Source of the DNA: Paraburkholderia sp. LEh10
Lineage (GTDB): Bacteria > Pseudomonadota > Gammaproteobacteria > Burkholderiales > Burkholderiaceae
Length of the DNA stretch: 52,646 nt
NCBI RefSeq assembly: GCF_017814945.1
Contig: NZ_JAGIPX010000056.1
Span: forward strand, 1 to 52,646
Direction: 5' to 3'
Positions 18,056 through 26,401 of this stretch are shown piece by piece. The position numbers were made by a program, and so were the translations under genes. How positions within the stretch are numbered: position 1 is the first letter of the stretch; every line of letters begins with the position of its first letter. The notes under the pieces are model-generated. The model had not been told where the DNA came from, searched no databases, and worked only from the letters and a program-made list of their open reading frames with translations.

Positions 18056-19489
18056 ATGAAAAGGCGTAACAGACGACTTGTACTTCATACCTTGGCGGCA
18101 CTGGGATTGACGTCGTTGCGACCGCTATGGTCGCCCGTCGTTGCGGCTACGACGCGGCCCAGTTCTGCGGCACGGTCCACAGGACGAAGGATGACCGAGA
18201 TGATCGGGTCCAATGGCTGGCCCGGCTCGGACAGTGATATTGCAATGTGGAAGAAGATGGGGATCACCTGGGCGCGCGGACCTGTGGGGCCGGGGCAAGC
18301 TCATAGTGCGTCGGACGAGATGCGAGTCGACAAGACGGGAAACGGCAATGGAAGCGACCTGCCGCCCGTCATCATTCGTAACAACAGCCAGGGCATTCAT
18401 ACGTTGCTGCTGCTCGCCTATACACCTGCGTGGAATGCGAGCGTGCCTGGCGATACCAAGTCGGCACCCCTCGATGTGAAGGCATGGGAGCGCTATGTGG
18501 AAGCCGTGGTCCGGAAGTACTACGCGCCGCCATACAACGTGCGCTTCTTCCAGGTATGGAATGAGGCAGCGGGGAGACTTTCTGGCGGTTCTCCACAGGC
18601 ATCGTTCTGGCACGGTGCGGCCCGACCGGGCACGGAAGATACCCAGCATGCGCCATATGAACGCGCGATGGAGGACTATGTGGAGAAAATCCACATTCCC
18701 GCCGCGCGAATCATCCGCCGCTACGGCGCGTATGTCGTCTATGGCGGCTGGCCGGACCAGGGCGGGCTCGAGACCTTCAGCAAGTGGCTCGAGTACAGAA
18801 GTCCACGATATAACCAGCGGATGCTCGACTGCGTGGACTACCTGGATACACATTACCTTGCGGTCAAGGACTTCGATTACCTTTACGAACGCTATGTGAA
18901 GCAGGGCCCCGCTCGCGGCTTGTGGCAGACGGAGATCGGTGACAGATACATGAGCGACGATCACTACCTGCCGCGTTATTTCTTCGATTTCGCCGTGTGG
19001 GCGCTCGATCGGGAATGGAACGACCCGAACAAGTATGTATCGATGGTGTACCACTGGGACGGTTATGAACCGTTCCGCCTGACGCATCGAGGGCCGCCCG
19101 CCAGAACGTACAACGTCTCCGGACAGAGTCTCATCGTGTTGAATCAGACAGTCGGCGGCGCGCTGTCGCGGTTCCCGCAGAAACTGCAGTTCGGTCCCGA
19201 AGCATCCGGCAGCGCGTTGTACTCGGGCAAACAGATCGTGATGCAGGTGCGCGCGCTGGCAGGCTGGCGCACCGTCGATGCGCCCGGTCTGGCTCCGCCT
19301 TCGTCGGGCCGCGCAACCGTACAGTTCGTCGACGCGCTGTCAGGTTCGGTGTCCCCGGCGACGGATACCGAGTTGAAGTGGGACGAAGAGGCCCTGAGAA
19401 TACGGTTCAACGTGCCGGATCATGTCAATGGTCATGGCGGAAAAGGGACCCCGAAACATCTGGCCTATCTCGTGGTGCGTCCGCAGTAA
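18056..19489 (+). CDS. Secreted glycoside hydrolase, clan GH-A (GH39-like)
   Basis: This 477-residue protein has an N-terminal export signal rich in Arg (MKRRNRRLVLHTLAALGL) and a probable cleavage near residue 30. The barrel shows E170 in FFQVWNEAAG as acid/base and E293 in LWQTEIGDRY as nucleophile, spaced as in GH39/GH5-type retaining enzymes. The last 120 residues look like a beta-sandwich. It carries no lipobox, unlike the hydrolase at 10901, so it is likely periplasmic or secreted. The ATG has AAGG seven bases upstream. It follows the epimerase by 163 bp on the same strand. Its placement suggests it trims or turns over the glycan made by this island. Confidence 0.78.
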   Translation: MKRRNRRLVLHTLAALGLTSLRPLWSPVVAATTRPSSAARSTGRRMTEMIGSNGWPGSDSDIAMWKKMGITWARGPVGPGQAHSASDEMRVDKTGNGNGSDLPPVIIRNNSQGIHTLLLLAYTPAWNASVPGDTKSAPLDVKAWERYVEAVVRKYYAPPYNVRFFQVWNEAAGRLSGGSPQASFWHGAARPGTEDTQHAPYERAMEDYVEKIHIPAARIIRRYGAYVVYGGWPDQGGLETFSKWLEYRSPRYNQRMLDCVDYLDTHYLAVKDFDYLYERYVKQGPARGLWQTEIGDRYMSDDHYLPRYFFDFAVWALDREWNDPNKYVSMVYHWDGYEPFRLTHRGPPARTYNVSGQSLIVLNQTVGGALSRFPQKLQFGPEASGSALYSGKQIVMQVRALAGWRTVDAPGLAPPSSGRATVQFVDALSGSVSPATDTELKWDEEALRIRFNVPDHVNGHGGKGTPKHLAYLVVRPQ

Positions 19490-19527
19490 CCCGACTGCCG
19501 CATGATCTTTCCGGCTGCATGGCGCAG

Positions 19528-19548
19528 GCGCCGGCCGATTTCCGGCGC
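19528..19548. terminator. Weak hairpin between convergent genes
   Basis: GCGCCGG (19528-19534) pairs with CCGGCGC (19542-19548) around a 7-base loop. It lies between the stop of the second hydrolase (19489) and the stop of the COG4705 gene (19587). No T-run adjoins the stem, so terminator function is only suggested by position. Confidence 0.3.
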
Positions 19549-19586
19549 TGCGTCCGAACGTGCGCGTGCCGGGCAAGCTAACCTTT

Positions 19587-20354
19587 TTAATCTGCGGTCG
19601 TTCGATGTACGGCAGCCGGCCGCTGACGGAATACGGACACGCAGGCCAGAATGAACAGCACAAGTGCGATGGATGCGCCATACCGGCTCATCGCAAGACC
19701 GCCGTTTGCAATCGGCTTGTCGAGGAAATCGCCGACGACGGCACCGAGCGGCCGGGTCACGATGAACGCGGCCCAGAACAGCAAAGTCCGCGAAAGGCGG
19801 GTTGCGTAGTACGCAATGACGAGCACCAGCAGCAGGCTGCCGAAGATCAGCGCAGCGCGGGAATAGCCGAAGCCCGCTGTGTCGGCCGTCCAGTCGCCGA
19901 GCGCGGTGCCGAGCGTCTGCGAGAACATGATCGTTATCCAGTAGAACATCTCGGCTTTCGGCGACGCAACCGTGTTGACGGACACGGAGCCCAAGGTCTT
20001 ATGCCAGACGAACAGCGAAGCGAGCAGCAGGAACAGCAGCAGCGCGCTTCCGCCCGCATAGCCGATGCCGAGCGAACGGTCGGCAAAATCGGCGAGCGTC
20101 GTGCCGACCGTCGTCGTGGCGATGACGGTGATCCAGTACAGCAGCGGATTGAATCGGTCCGCCTTGATCTGCGCGACGACGGCAACGACAAAAATGATCG
20201 CGAAGACGACCGTGCTGACGAGATAGCCCAGGTTCATCGACATCGACGCGGCATCTCCACCCGTTTCGCCGAGCGTGGTGGCGGCGATCTTGATGATCCA
20301 GAACGCGAGGGTTGCCTCGGGGACTTTCGCGACAAAGAGGTTCGATTTTTTCAT
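19587..20354 (-). CDS. COG4705-type integral membrane protein with fourfold internal repeat
   Basis: The 255-residue protein is almost entirely membrane-embedded, with about eight helices. It contains four copies of a helix-pair motif at roughly residues 22-44, 76-99, 141-164 and 197-220. Each copy has a T(L/V)G-x3-(G/A)D core, and the first three end in G(L/I/F)GY. The conserved Asp/Glu and Thr inside each copy suggest a polar or ion-binding centre in the membrane. The family is annotated only as an uncharacterised membrane-anchored protein. The ATG at 20354 was taken because it opens the hydrophobic region; an in-frame extension to 20408 is open but looks non-coding. It stands alone and converges with the second hydrolase. 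Confidence 0.75.
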   Translation of the reverse strand: MKKSNLFVAKVPEATLAFWIIKIAATTLGETGGDAASMSMNLGYLVSTVVFAIIFVVAVVAQIKADRFNPLLYWITVIATTTVGTTLADFADRSLGIGYAGGSALLLFLLLASLFVWHKTLGSVSVNTVASPKAEMFYWITIMFSQTLGTALGDWTADTAGFGYSRAALIFGSLLLVLVIAYYATRLSRTLLFWAAFIVTRPLGAVVGDFLDKPIANGGLAMSRYGASIALVLFILACVSVFRQRPAAVHRTTAD

Positions 20355-20626
20355 TGCATCCGGCTCGGGTGTTGATCGGGAAGGCGGCGCAGAAAGCCCG
20401 CAGCGCAAAGTCGACAGGCTAGGGGGCGTCTCCTTAAGAGAGCCTTACCTTTGCCGGATACGCCGAGCCACGTCGATTCGCTTGATGGCCGCCAGATAAC
20501 CTCAGCATTTCCCCCGGATTACATCTTCGACATGTCGCGCAAGAGCGCCTTTGTTTCGGCTACGCTCGACGCTCATGCTGGCTCGACGCCGAGGCAGCGC
20601 TCATATTTCCCGTCTGGAGAAACCCG

Positions 20627-21367
20627 ATGCTGGAACGCGCACGGCTGCTCTGCTCCCGCGATGCAGACAAAGGAAAACACAAGAGCGGATGGCGCGCGAA
20701 GGCAATGCGATCGTTTGCTCACGCTGTCTTGCGCCATGCGCCGTTATGCATGATGTTGTCGCTTGGCGCATTCGCGAGCGCGAGCTTCGCGCAGGACAAC
20801 GTCGTAGCCGCGCATGACAATGCCGCCGCGCCGATGCCTTCGACGGCAAACTGCGTGGCGTGCCACGGCGCGCTGGGCGCCGGGTCCGACACGGGCGCGC
20901 CGCGCCTCGCCGGCAAGAATGTGGATTACCTCGCGCATGCGCTGTCGATGTTCAAGGCGGGCACGCGCGCGAGCGCGCCGATGCAGGCCGTCGCACGCGG
21001 CCTGTCGGATAGCGACATACGCGCGCTGGCCACTTACTTTGCCACCCAGCATCCACCTGTCGTGAAGGCTTCGCTGCCGCCATCGCATGCGCTCGTCATG
21101 GCTGGCCAGCAACTGGCCGAGATGGGTGCGGGCGCAAGCGTGCCGGCGTGCTTCAGTTGTCACGCGGCGGGCGGAAAAGGCACTGGCGCGAGATTTCCGG
21201 CCATTGCGGGCGAGCCCGCGGCTTTCACGATCGCGCGGCTGCACGAATTCCAGACGCGCGCGAAGGACGGCGTGCCGAAGCCTGGAACGATGACGGCCGT
21301 TGCGGCTTCATTGAACGACACACAGATCGACCAGGTCGCTGCGTATCTGTCGGTGACGGGGCCGTGA
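20627..21367 (+). CDS. Di-haem c-type cytochrome (cytochrome c4/c553-like)
   Basis: The protein has two class I cytochrome c domains with haem-attachment motifs CVACH (residues 76-80) and CFSCH (175-179). A signal sequence ends near ASASFAQ (about residue 56). It is periplasmic and transfers electrons between dehydrogenases or bc1 and terminal oxidases. The start at 20627 has an excellent ribosome-binding site (GGAG, seven bases) but gives an unusually long signal n-region; the ATG at 20705 gives a normal-length signal with a poor site. No oxidase or dehydrogenase gene is adjacent, so the partner is unknown. Confidence 0.88.
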   Translation: MLERARLLCSRDADKGKHKSGWRAKAMRSFAHAVLRHAPLCMMLSLGAFASASFAQDNVVAAHDNAAAPMPSTANCVACHGALGAGSDTGAPRLAGKNVDYLAHALSMFKAGTRASAPMQAVARGLSDSDIRALATYFATQHPPVVKASLPPSHALVMAGQQLAEMGAGASVPACFSCHAAGGKGTGARFPAIAGEPAAFTIARLHEFQTRAKDGVPKPGTMTAVAASLNDTQIDQVAAYLSVTGP

Positions 21368-21685
21368 CGGAGCGCGCCCACGCACGCCAATGCGCTTGCA
21401 CGGGCACGCGGAGCTTTTCAACGCGGCTGTTCGAGCGTCATTCGATGCTGTCGCTGCCGTGCTTCATGGCCGCCATTGCACTGGCAGAGGCATGGCGATG
21501 ACGGATCGCATAAAGCGCGTTGTTGCGCGCGATGGTTTGCGCGCTGCCGCACCGCCTCCCGAATGTGGGGCTTTCAACTCTCTTGCCCGATGATCTATAA
21601 CTGAAAGCCGGGCGCGGCGTGCACGACGACATCGCCGGCACGCGCCTTCGACATCGGCGCCGCAGCAGTCATCCGGAGACTTGAC
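21368..21685. other. Intergenic region without recognisable features
   Basis: These 318 bp lie between the cytochrome and the beta-lactamase-fold gene. Overlapping short frames occur, but none has a start signal or plausible protein. I see no terminator hairpin with a T-run. It presumably holds the promoter of the downstream gene. Confidence 0.5.
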
Positions 21686-23263
21686 ATGACCTCAAGGCAA
21701 GGGCGGCGGCGCTTTCTCGGCGCTGCGCTGTGCGGAGCCGTCGCCGCGTGCGGCGGCTCCAGCGATTCAGCCAACGGCGGTAATAGTAGCAACTCAGGCA
21801 GCAACTCGGGCAGCAGCGCGGATGCGCCCGTGCCCGCCGCGCAGATCGACGCCGCGATCGCGCAGCTCGACACGCTCGCGAACAACCTGATGACGTCGAC
21901 GGGCGTGCCCGGCATGTCGGTCGCTGTCGTGCGCAATCTGCAGACGGTCTATGCGAAAGGCTTCGGCACGCGGCTCGTCGGCTCGGGACTGCCCGTCGAT
22001 TCCGACACGGTGTTCCAGCTGGCGTCACTGTCGAAGCCGATCGGCTCGACGGTGGTCGCGCATCAGGTGGGCATCGGCACGGTTTCGTGGGACACGCCCG
22101 TGCGCGCGCATTTGCCGTGGTTCACGCTGTCGGACCCGGACGTGAGCGCGCAAGTCAGCATCGGCGACCTGTACGCGCACCGCTCGGGCTTGCCCGATCA
22201 CGCCGGCGATTTGCTGGAGGACATGGGCTACGATCAGACGACGATCTTGCAGCATTTGCGCTATCTGCCCCTCGCGCCGTTTCGCCGCTCGTACTTCTAC
22301 ACGAACTTCGGTCTGACGGCGGGCGCGATCTCGGTGGCGTCGGCGGCTGGCCGCGACTGGGCGACATTATCGGAGCAAACGCTCTATCAGCCGCTCGGCA
22401 TGACGAGCACGAGTTCGCGCTACGCCGATTTCATCGCGCGGGCAAACCGCGCCACCGGCCACGTGAAGCGCAACGGCCAATGGGTGGCCGGCCTCGGCTC
22501 GATGCCCGATGCGCAATCGCCCGCGGGCGGCGTCAGCTCCTGCGCGAACGACATGGCGAAGTGGCTCGCGATGATGCTCGGCAACGGCGTCTTCAACGGC
22601 AAGCGCCTTATCGACGCAACGGCGCTCAATGCGGCGATCAGCCCGCAGTCGCAGACGGCTCCCGCCGGCGGCGGACAGAGCGCGGGCTACTATGGCTTCG
22701 GCTTCAACGTCGGCACGACGGCGGCGGGCCGTGCGAGCTACAGCCATTCGGGCGCATTCGCCGCGGGCGCGGCGACGAACTTCGTCGTGGTGCCTTCGAC
22801 GGGCTGTGCGATCGTGGCGCTCACCAATGGCTTTCCGATCGGCGTGCCCGAAACACTCACCGCGCAGTTCTTCGATCTCGTGCAGTTCGGCGCGATCCAG
22901 CGCGACTGGTTCACGCTCTATAGCGACGCGTTAGCCGGCCTCACCAGGCCGACGGGCTCGCTCGTCGGCGTCGCGCCGCCCGCGTCGCCGTTTCCGGCGC
23001 GCGCGCTCTCGACATACACGGGCAGCTACAACAACGACTACTACGGGCCGGCGCAGATCAGCGACGCGGGCGGATCGCTGCTCCTGACGCTCGGTGCGAC
23101 GCCGTTGCGCCTGCCGCTGTCGCATTGGGACGGCGATACCTTCACGTTCACGCTCGTCAACGAAAACGCCGCGCCCGGCACGATTTCGAAGGTCTCGTTT
23201 CTGAGCAATCAGGTGACGCTCGAGTACTACAACGCGGAAGGGCTGGGAACGTTCACGCGTTGA
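21686..23263 (+). CDS. Beta-lactamase-fold serine hydrolase lipoprotein
   Basis: This 525-residue protein has a twin-Arg-type signal (RRRFLGAAL) and a lipobox ending at C22, then a Ser/Gly/Asn-rich linker (about residues 24-45). The class C beta-lactamase/DD-peptidase fold has S114-L-S-K117 as the nucleophile tetrad, Y205-T-N207 as the second motif and HSG in YSHSGAF as the third. A C-terminal beta-rich domain (about 430-525) matches the lipocalin-like extension of this serine hydrolase family. Such enzymes are usually esterases or D-amino-acid peptidases rather than true beta-lactamases. Probably periplasmic and membrane-anchored. The convergent LysR gene begins 37 bp beyond its stop. Confidence 0.86.
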   Translation: MTSRQGRRRFLGAALCGAVAACGGSSDSANGGNSSNSGSNSGSSADAPVPAAQIDAAIAQLDTLANNLMTSTGVPGMSVAVVRNLQTVYAKGFGTRLVGSGLPVDSDTVFQLASLSKPIGSTVVAHQVGIGTVSWDTPVRAHLPWFTLSDPDVSAQVSIGDLYAHRSGLPDHAGDLLEDMGYDQTTILQHLRYLPLAPFRRSYFYTNFGLTAGAISVASAAGRDWATLSEQTLYQPLGMTSTSSRYADFIARANRATGHVKRNGQWVAGLGSMPDAQSPAGGVSSCANDMAKWLAMMLGNGVFNGKRLIDATALNAAISPQSQTAPAGGGQSAGYYGFGFNVGTTAAGRASYSHSGAFAAGAATNFVVVPSTGCAIVALTNGFPIGVPETLTAQFFDLVQFGAIQRDWFTLYSDALAGLTRPTGSLVGVAPPASPFPARALSTYTGSYNNDYYGPAQISDAGGSLLLTLGATPLRLPLSHWDGDTFTFTLVNENAAPGTISKVSFLSNQVTLEYYNAEGLGTFTR

Positions 23264-23300
23264 TCGTCCGCGTTGCGTGTGCCGTCCGCCATCGCGACGA

Positions 23301-24212
23301 TCACGCGCGCTGCGGCTCGGCCATCTCGTTCATCAGGCGGATCACCTCGCCGCGCACCCAGCGGTTCGCCTGGTCCTGCTCGCCGCTGCGATGCCAGTAC
23401 AGATGCCATTCGACATTCGCCAGCGGAAATGGCAATTCGAGAATGCGCGCGTCGTAGCGCTGCAGCAGCTGTACGGGCGCCGTTAGTGCGAGATCGGTGC
23501 GCAGTGCGATCAGCGGCGCGACCATGTAATGCTGCACGCGCATTTGCATCTGCCTGCGCTTGCCCAGCTTGTGCAGCTCCGCATCGACGAGGCCGCTGCC
23601 TTGGCGGCGGCTCGATACCTGAATGTGGCCGAGCGCGAGATAGTCGTCCATCGTCAGCGTGTCGCCCGCGAACGGATGATCGTGACGCAGCATGCACGCA
23701 TAACGGTCGCTGCCAAGGGGCGCCTGGTGCAGTTGCGGATCGTGGACGAGGGGCACGTCGATCGCAAAATCGATCTTGCCCGTTGCGAGCGCGGCGGCCA
23801 GTTCGCTGCGCGGCGTGAAATAGCTTTCGATGCGCATGCCGGGCGCCTGCTGCTGCAACACTTCGCCGAGCGCGGGCAACAGGATCGCCTCGGTCAGATC
23901 GGGCATGCTGAGGCGAAACGTGCGCTCCGCCGCGGCGGGCACGAATACGTCGCCTTCCGTTGCGCTCGTCTCCAGCAATTGCAGCGCTTCGCGCACGCGG
24001 CCGATGATGTTCTCCGAGAGTGGCGTCGGCACCATGCCCGACGGCGTGCTGACGAAGAGGGGATCGTCGAACGCCTTGCGCATGCGCGCGAGCGCGTTGC
24101 TGACGGCGGGCTGCGTGATGAACAGCATTTCGGCCGCGCGTGTCAGGTTGCGCTTGTCGTAGATCGCTTCGAATACGACGAACAGGTTGAGGTCGAGCTT
24201 CGGCGGACGCAT
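23301..24212 (-). CDS. LysR-family transcriptional regulator
   Basis: The 303-residue protein has an N-terminal winged helix (LNLFVVFEAIYDKRNLTRAA, with helix-turn-helix through QPAVSNALARM) and a periplasmic-binding-protein-like effector domain from about residue 90. The DLNLF opening places it near the NodD/LinR/PcpR-like branch. The ATG at 24212 has GGAG eight bases upstream. It lies beside and is co-oriented with the catabolic operon whose last gene ends at 24323, about 110 bp away, so it may regulate that operon. LysR proteins are more often divergent from their targets, so this is uncertain. Confidence 0.88.
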   Translation of the reverse strand: MRPPKLDLNLFVVFEAIYDKRNLTRAAEMLFITQPAVSNALARMRKAFDDPLFVSTPSGMVPTPLSENIIGRVREALQLLETSATEGDVFVPAAAERTFRLSMPDLTEAILLPALGEVLQQQAPGMRIESYFTPRSELAAALATGKIDFAIDVPLVHDPQLHQAPLGSDRYACMLRHDHPFAGDTLTMDDYLALGHIQVSSRRQGSGLVDAELHKLGKRRQMQMRVQHYMVAPLIALRTDLALTAPVQLLQRYDARILELPFPLANVEWHLYWHRSGEQDQANRWVRGEVIRLMNEMAEPQRA

Positions 24213-24322
24213 CGCATAGTCTCCTTTAGCGCTTACTCCCGGCTCACGCAACATGGTTGCGCGGCCCGATATCATAAGCGACGGTGGCGCGGCGAGGCGT
24301 CCTCGTGCAGCGCTGGAAACGA

Positions 24323-25573
24323 TCAATCGCGCGGCGGCACGTTCAGATACGCGGCGCTCGCGCCCAGCGTCTCCTTGCCCTGCGCAATCTCCATGCGCGC
24401 GATCGCCTGCAGGTGCACTTCGTCGGGACCGTCCGCATAACGCAGCGCGCGGCCCCAGGTCCAGTGATCGGCGAGCGGCGTATCGGGGCTCACGCCCATT
24501 GCGCCGAACACTTGCATCGCGCGGTCGCAGACGGTGGTATGCAACTGCGGAATCAGCGCCTTGATCATCGAGATTTCCTTGCGCGCCGCCTTTGCACCCA
24601 CTTCGTCGATGAGCCACGCTGTCTTCAGCACCAGCAGCCGCGCCTGATCGATTTCGATGCGCGACTTCGCGATCCATTCGCCGACAGCGCCGTGCTGATG
24701 CAGATACTTGCCGAACGTCTTGCGCTCCTGCGAGCGCGCGATCATCAGCTCGAGCGCAAGCTCCGCTGCGCCGATCGAGCGCATGCAGTGGTGAATGCGC
24801 CCCGGCCCGAGCCGCGCCTGAGCGAGCGCGAACCCGCTGCCTTCTTCGCCGAGCAGATTCGACGCGGGGACGCGCACGTTGGTGAACGTCACTTCGCAGT
24901 GTCCTTCGGGCGAGATGTGATTCATCACGGGAATGTTGCGCAACACTTTCAGGCCCGGCGTATCGGCGGGCACGAGAATCATGCTTTGCTGCCGATGGCT
25001 CTCCGCTTGCGGATCGGTCTTGCCCATCACGATGTAAATCTTGCAGTCCGGATGCGCGGCGTTCGTGATGAACCACTTGCGTCCGTTGATCACATAGCCG
25101 TCGCCGTCGCGGCGAATCGACGTCGTGATGTTCGTCGCATCCGACGATGGCACGTCCGGCTCCGTCATCGCGAACGCCGAGCGGATCGTGCCTTCGAGCA
25201 ACGGCATGAGCCACCGCTCGCGCTGCGCGGGCGTCGCGAACATGTGCAGCAGTTCCATGTTGCCCGTGTCGGGCGCGTTGCAGTTGAACACCTCGGGCGC
25301 CCACGAAATGCGGCCCATGATCTCCGCGAGCGGCGCGTATTCGAGGTTGGTGAGGCGCGTGCCCGGCTCGTCGTCCTTCAGATGCGGCAGGAACAGATTC
25401 CACAAGCCTTCGGCTTTGGCTCTCGCCTTCAGCTCCTCCATAAACGAGACGGGATAGCGGCCCGCGTGCACTTCTTCGAGCCACTGGCGCTGGCGCGGCA
25501 CGATATGTTCGTCCATGAAGGCGCGCACGCGCTGGCGCAAGTCTTCAACCTTTGGGCTGTAGCCGAAATTCAT
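24323..25573 (-). CDS. Acyl-CoA dehydrogenase (ACAD10/11-like)
   Basis: This is a 416-residue FAD flavoprotein with the full acyl-CoA dehydrogenase fold. The FAD/substrate strand AFAMTEPDVPSSDATN (about residues 136-151) and RDGDGYVINGRKWFIT precede the central beta domain. The helical C-terminus has ARSQERKTFGKYL and a terminal QVFGAMGVSPDTPLADHW. The overall pattern resembles the ACAD10/11 group rather than short-chain fatty-acid enzymes. It is the last gene of a minus-strand operon after SDR (21-bp gap), APH kinase and histidine phosphatase. The ATG follows AGGA. Confidence 0.9.
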   Translation of the reverse strand: MNFGYSPKVEDLRQRVRAFMDEHIVPRQRQWLEEVHAGRYPVSFMEELKARAKAEGLWNLFLPHLKDDEPGTRLTNLEYAPLAEIMGRISWAPEVFNCNAPDTGNMELLHMFATPAQRERWLMPLLEGTIRSAFAMTEPDVPSSDATNITTSIRRDGDGYVINGRKWFITNAAHPDCKIYIVMGKTDPQAESHRQQSMILVPADTPGLKVLRNIPVMNHISPEGHCEVTFTNVRVPASNLLGEEGSGFALAQARLGPGRIHHCMRSIGAAELALELMIARSQERKTFGKYLHQHGAVGEWIAKSRIEIDQARLLVLKTAWLIDEVGAKAARKEISMIKALIPQLHTTVCDRAMQVFGAMGVSPDTPLADHWTWGRALRYADGPDEVHLQAIARMEIAQGKETLGASAAYLNVPPRD

Positions 25574-25594
25574 GATGAGTTCCTGTGTAAGGTG

Positions 25595-26359
25595 CTAGAT
25601 GGTCAGGCCGCCATCGACGACGATGCATTCGCCGTTCGTATAGCTCGCCGCGTCGGACACGAGATACAGCACCGTGCCCGCCATTTCGTGCGGCTCGCCG
25701 TGGCGGCGCAGCGGGATGTTGTTGATCCAGTGGTCGTAAATGTCCTTGTTCTCGAACAGCGCGCCGGCGAATTTCGTTTTCGTCAGGCCGGGCAGCAGCG
25801 CGTTCACACGGATGCCGAGCGGTCCGCATTCTTTCGCGAACGCCTTCGTCATGTTGACGACAGCCGCCTTCGTGATCGAGTAGATGGCTTGCCGGTCGCC
25901 GGGCTGCAGCGCATTGACGGACGCCGTGTTGACGATTGCGCCGCGTCCTTGCTCCTTCATCAGCTTGCCCGCCTCCACCGACATGAAGAAGTAGCCGCGC
26001 AGGTTCACTTCGACGGTCTTGTTGTACGCGGCGAGATCGGTGTCGAGGATATGGCCGAAGTACGGATTGGCCGCCGCGTTGTTGACCAGAATATCCAGCC
26101 GGCCATGCTTTTCACGGATGTGCGCGAACGTCGCGGCGATGTCCTCCATGCGTCCGACGTGGCACGCGAGCGCTTCCGCGCGGCCGCCCGCATCGCGGAT
26201 CGCGGCCGCCACCTGTTCGCATTCTTCGAGCTTGCGGCTCGATACGATCACGTGCGCGCCCTGTTCGGCGAGCAGCTTTGCAATCGCTTCGCCGATGCCG
26301 CGGCTTGCGCCCGTCACGAGCGCGATGCGGCCTGTGAGGTTGAAAAGGTCGGTGCTCAA
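25595..26359 (-). CDS. Short-chain dehydrogenase/reductase
   Basis: This 254-residue classical SDR has cofactor loop TGASRGIG (16-23), NNAA at 93-96, and catalytic S147, Y160 and K164 (YSITK). The C-terminus ends in the usual YTNGECIVVDGG. Translation starts at a TTG (26359) with AGGAG six bases upstream. It is flanked 42 bp upstream by the APH-type kinase and 21 bp downstream by the acyl-CoA dehydrogenase. In such operons it probably oxidises or reduces a 3-hydroxyacyl-CoA intermediate; this is inferred from context. Confidence 0.88.
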   Translation of the reverse strand: MSTDLFNLTGRIALVTGASRGIGEAIAKLLAEQGAHVIVSSRKLEECEQVAAAIRDAGGRAEALACHVGRMEDIAATFAHIREKHGRLDILVNNAAANPYFGHILDTDLAAYNKTVEVNLRGYFFMSVEAGKLMKEQGRGAIVNTASVNALQPGDRQAIYSITKAAVVNMTKAFAKECGPLGIRVNALLPGLTKTKFAGALFENKDIYDHWINNIPLRRHGEPHEMAGTVLYLVSDAASYTNGECIVVDGGLTI

Positions 26360-26401
26360 TGTTGTCTCCTTGAGGTCTTTATCGATGGCTGGGTTCGACG
26401 G

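Noticed and set aside
9007..19489. Prophage or transposon origin for the glycan island
   Set aside because: No integrase, transposase, terminal repeat or tRNA border was visible. Only base composition hints at transfer.
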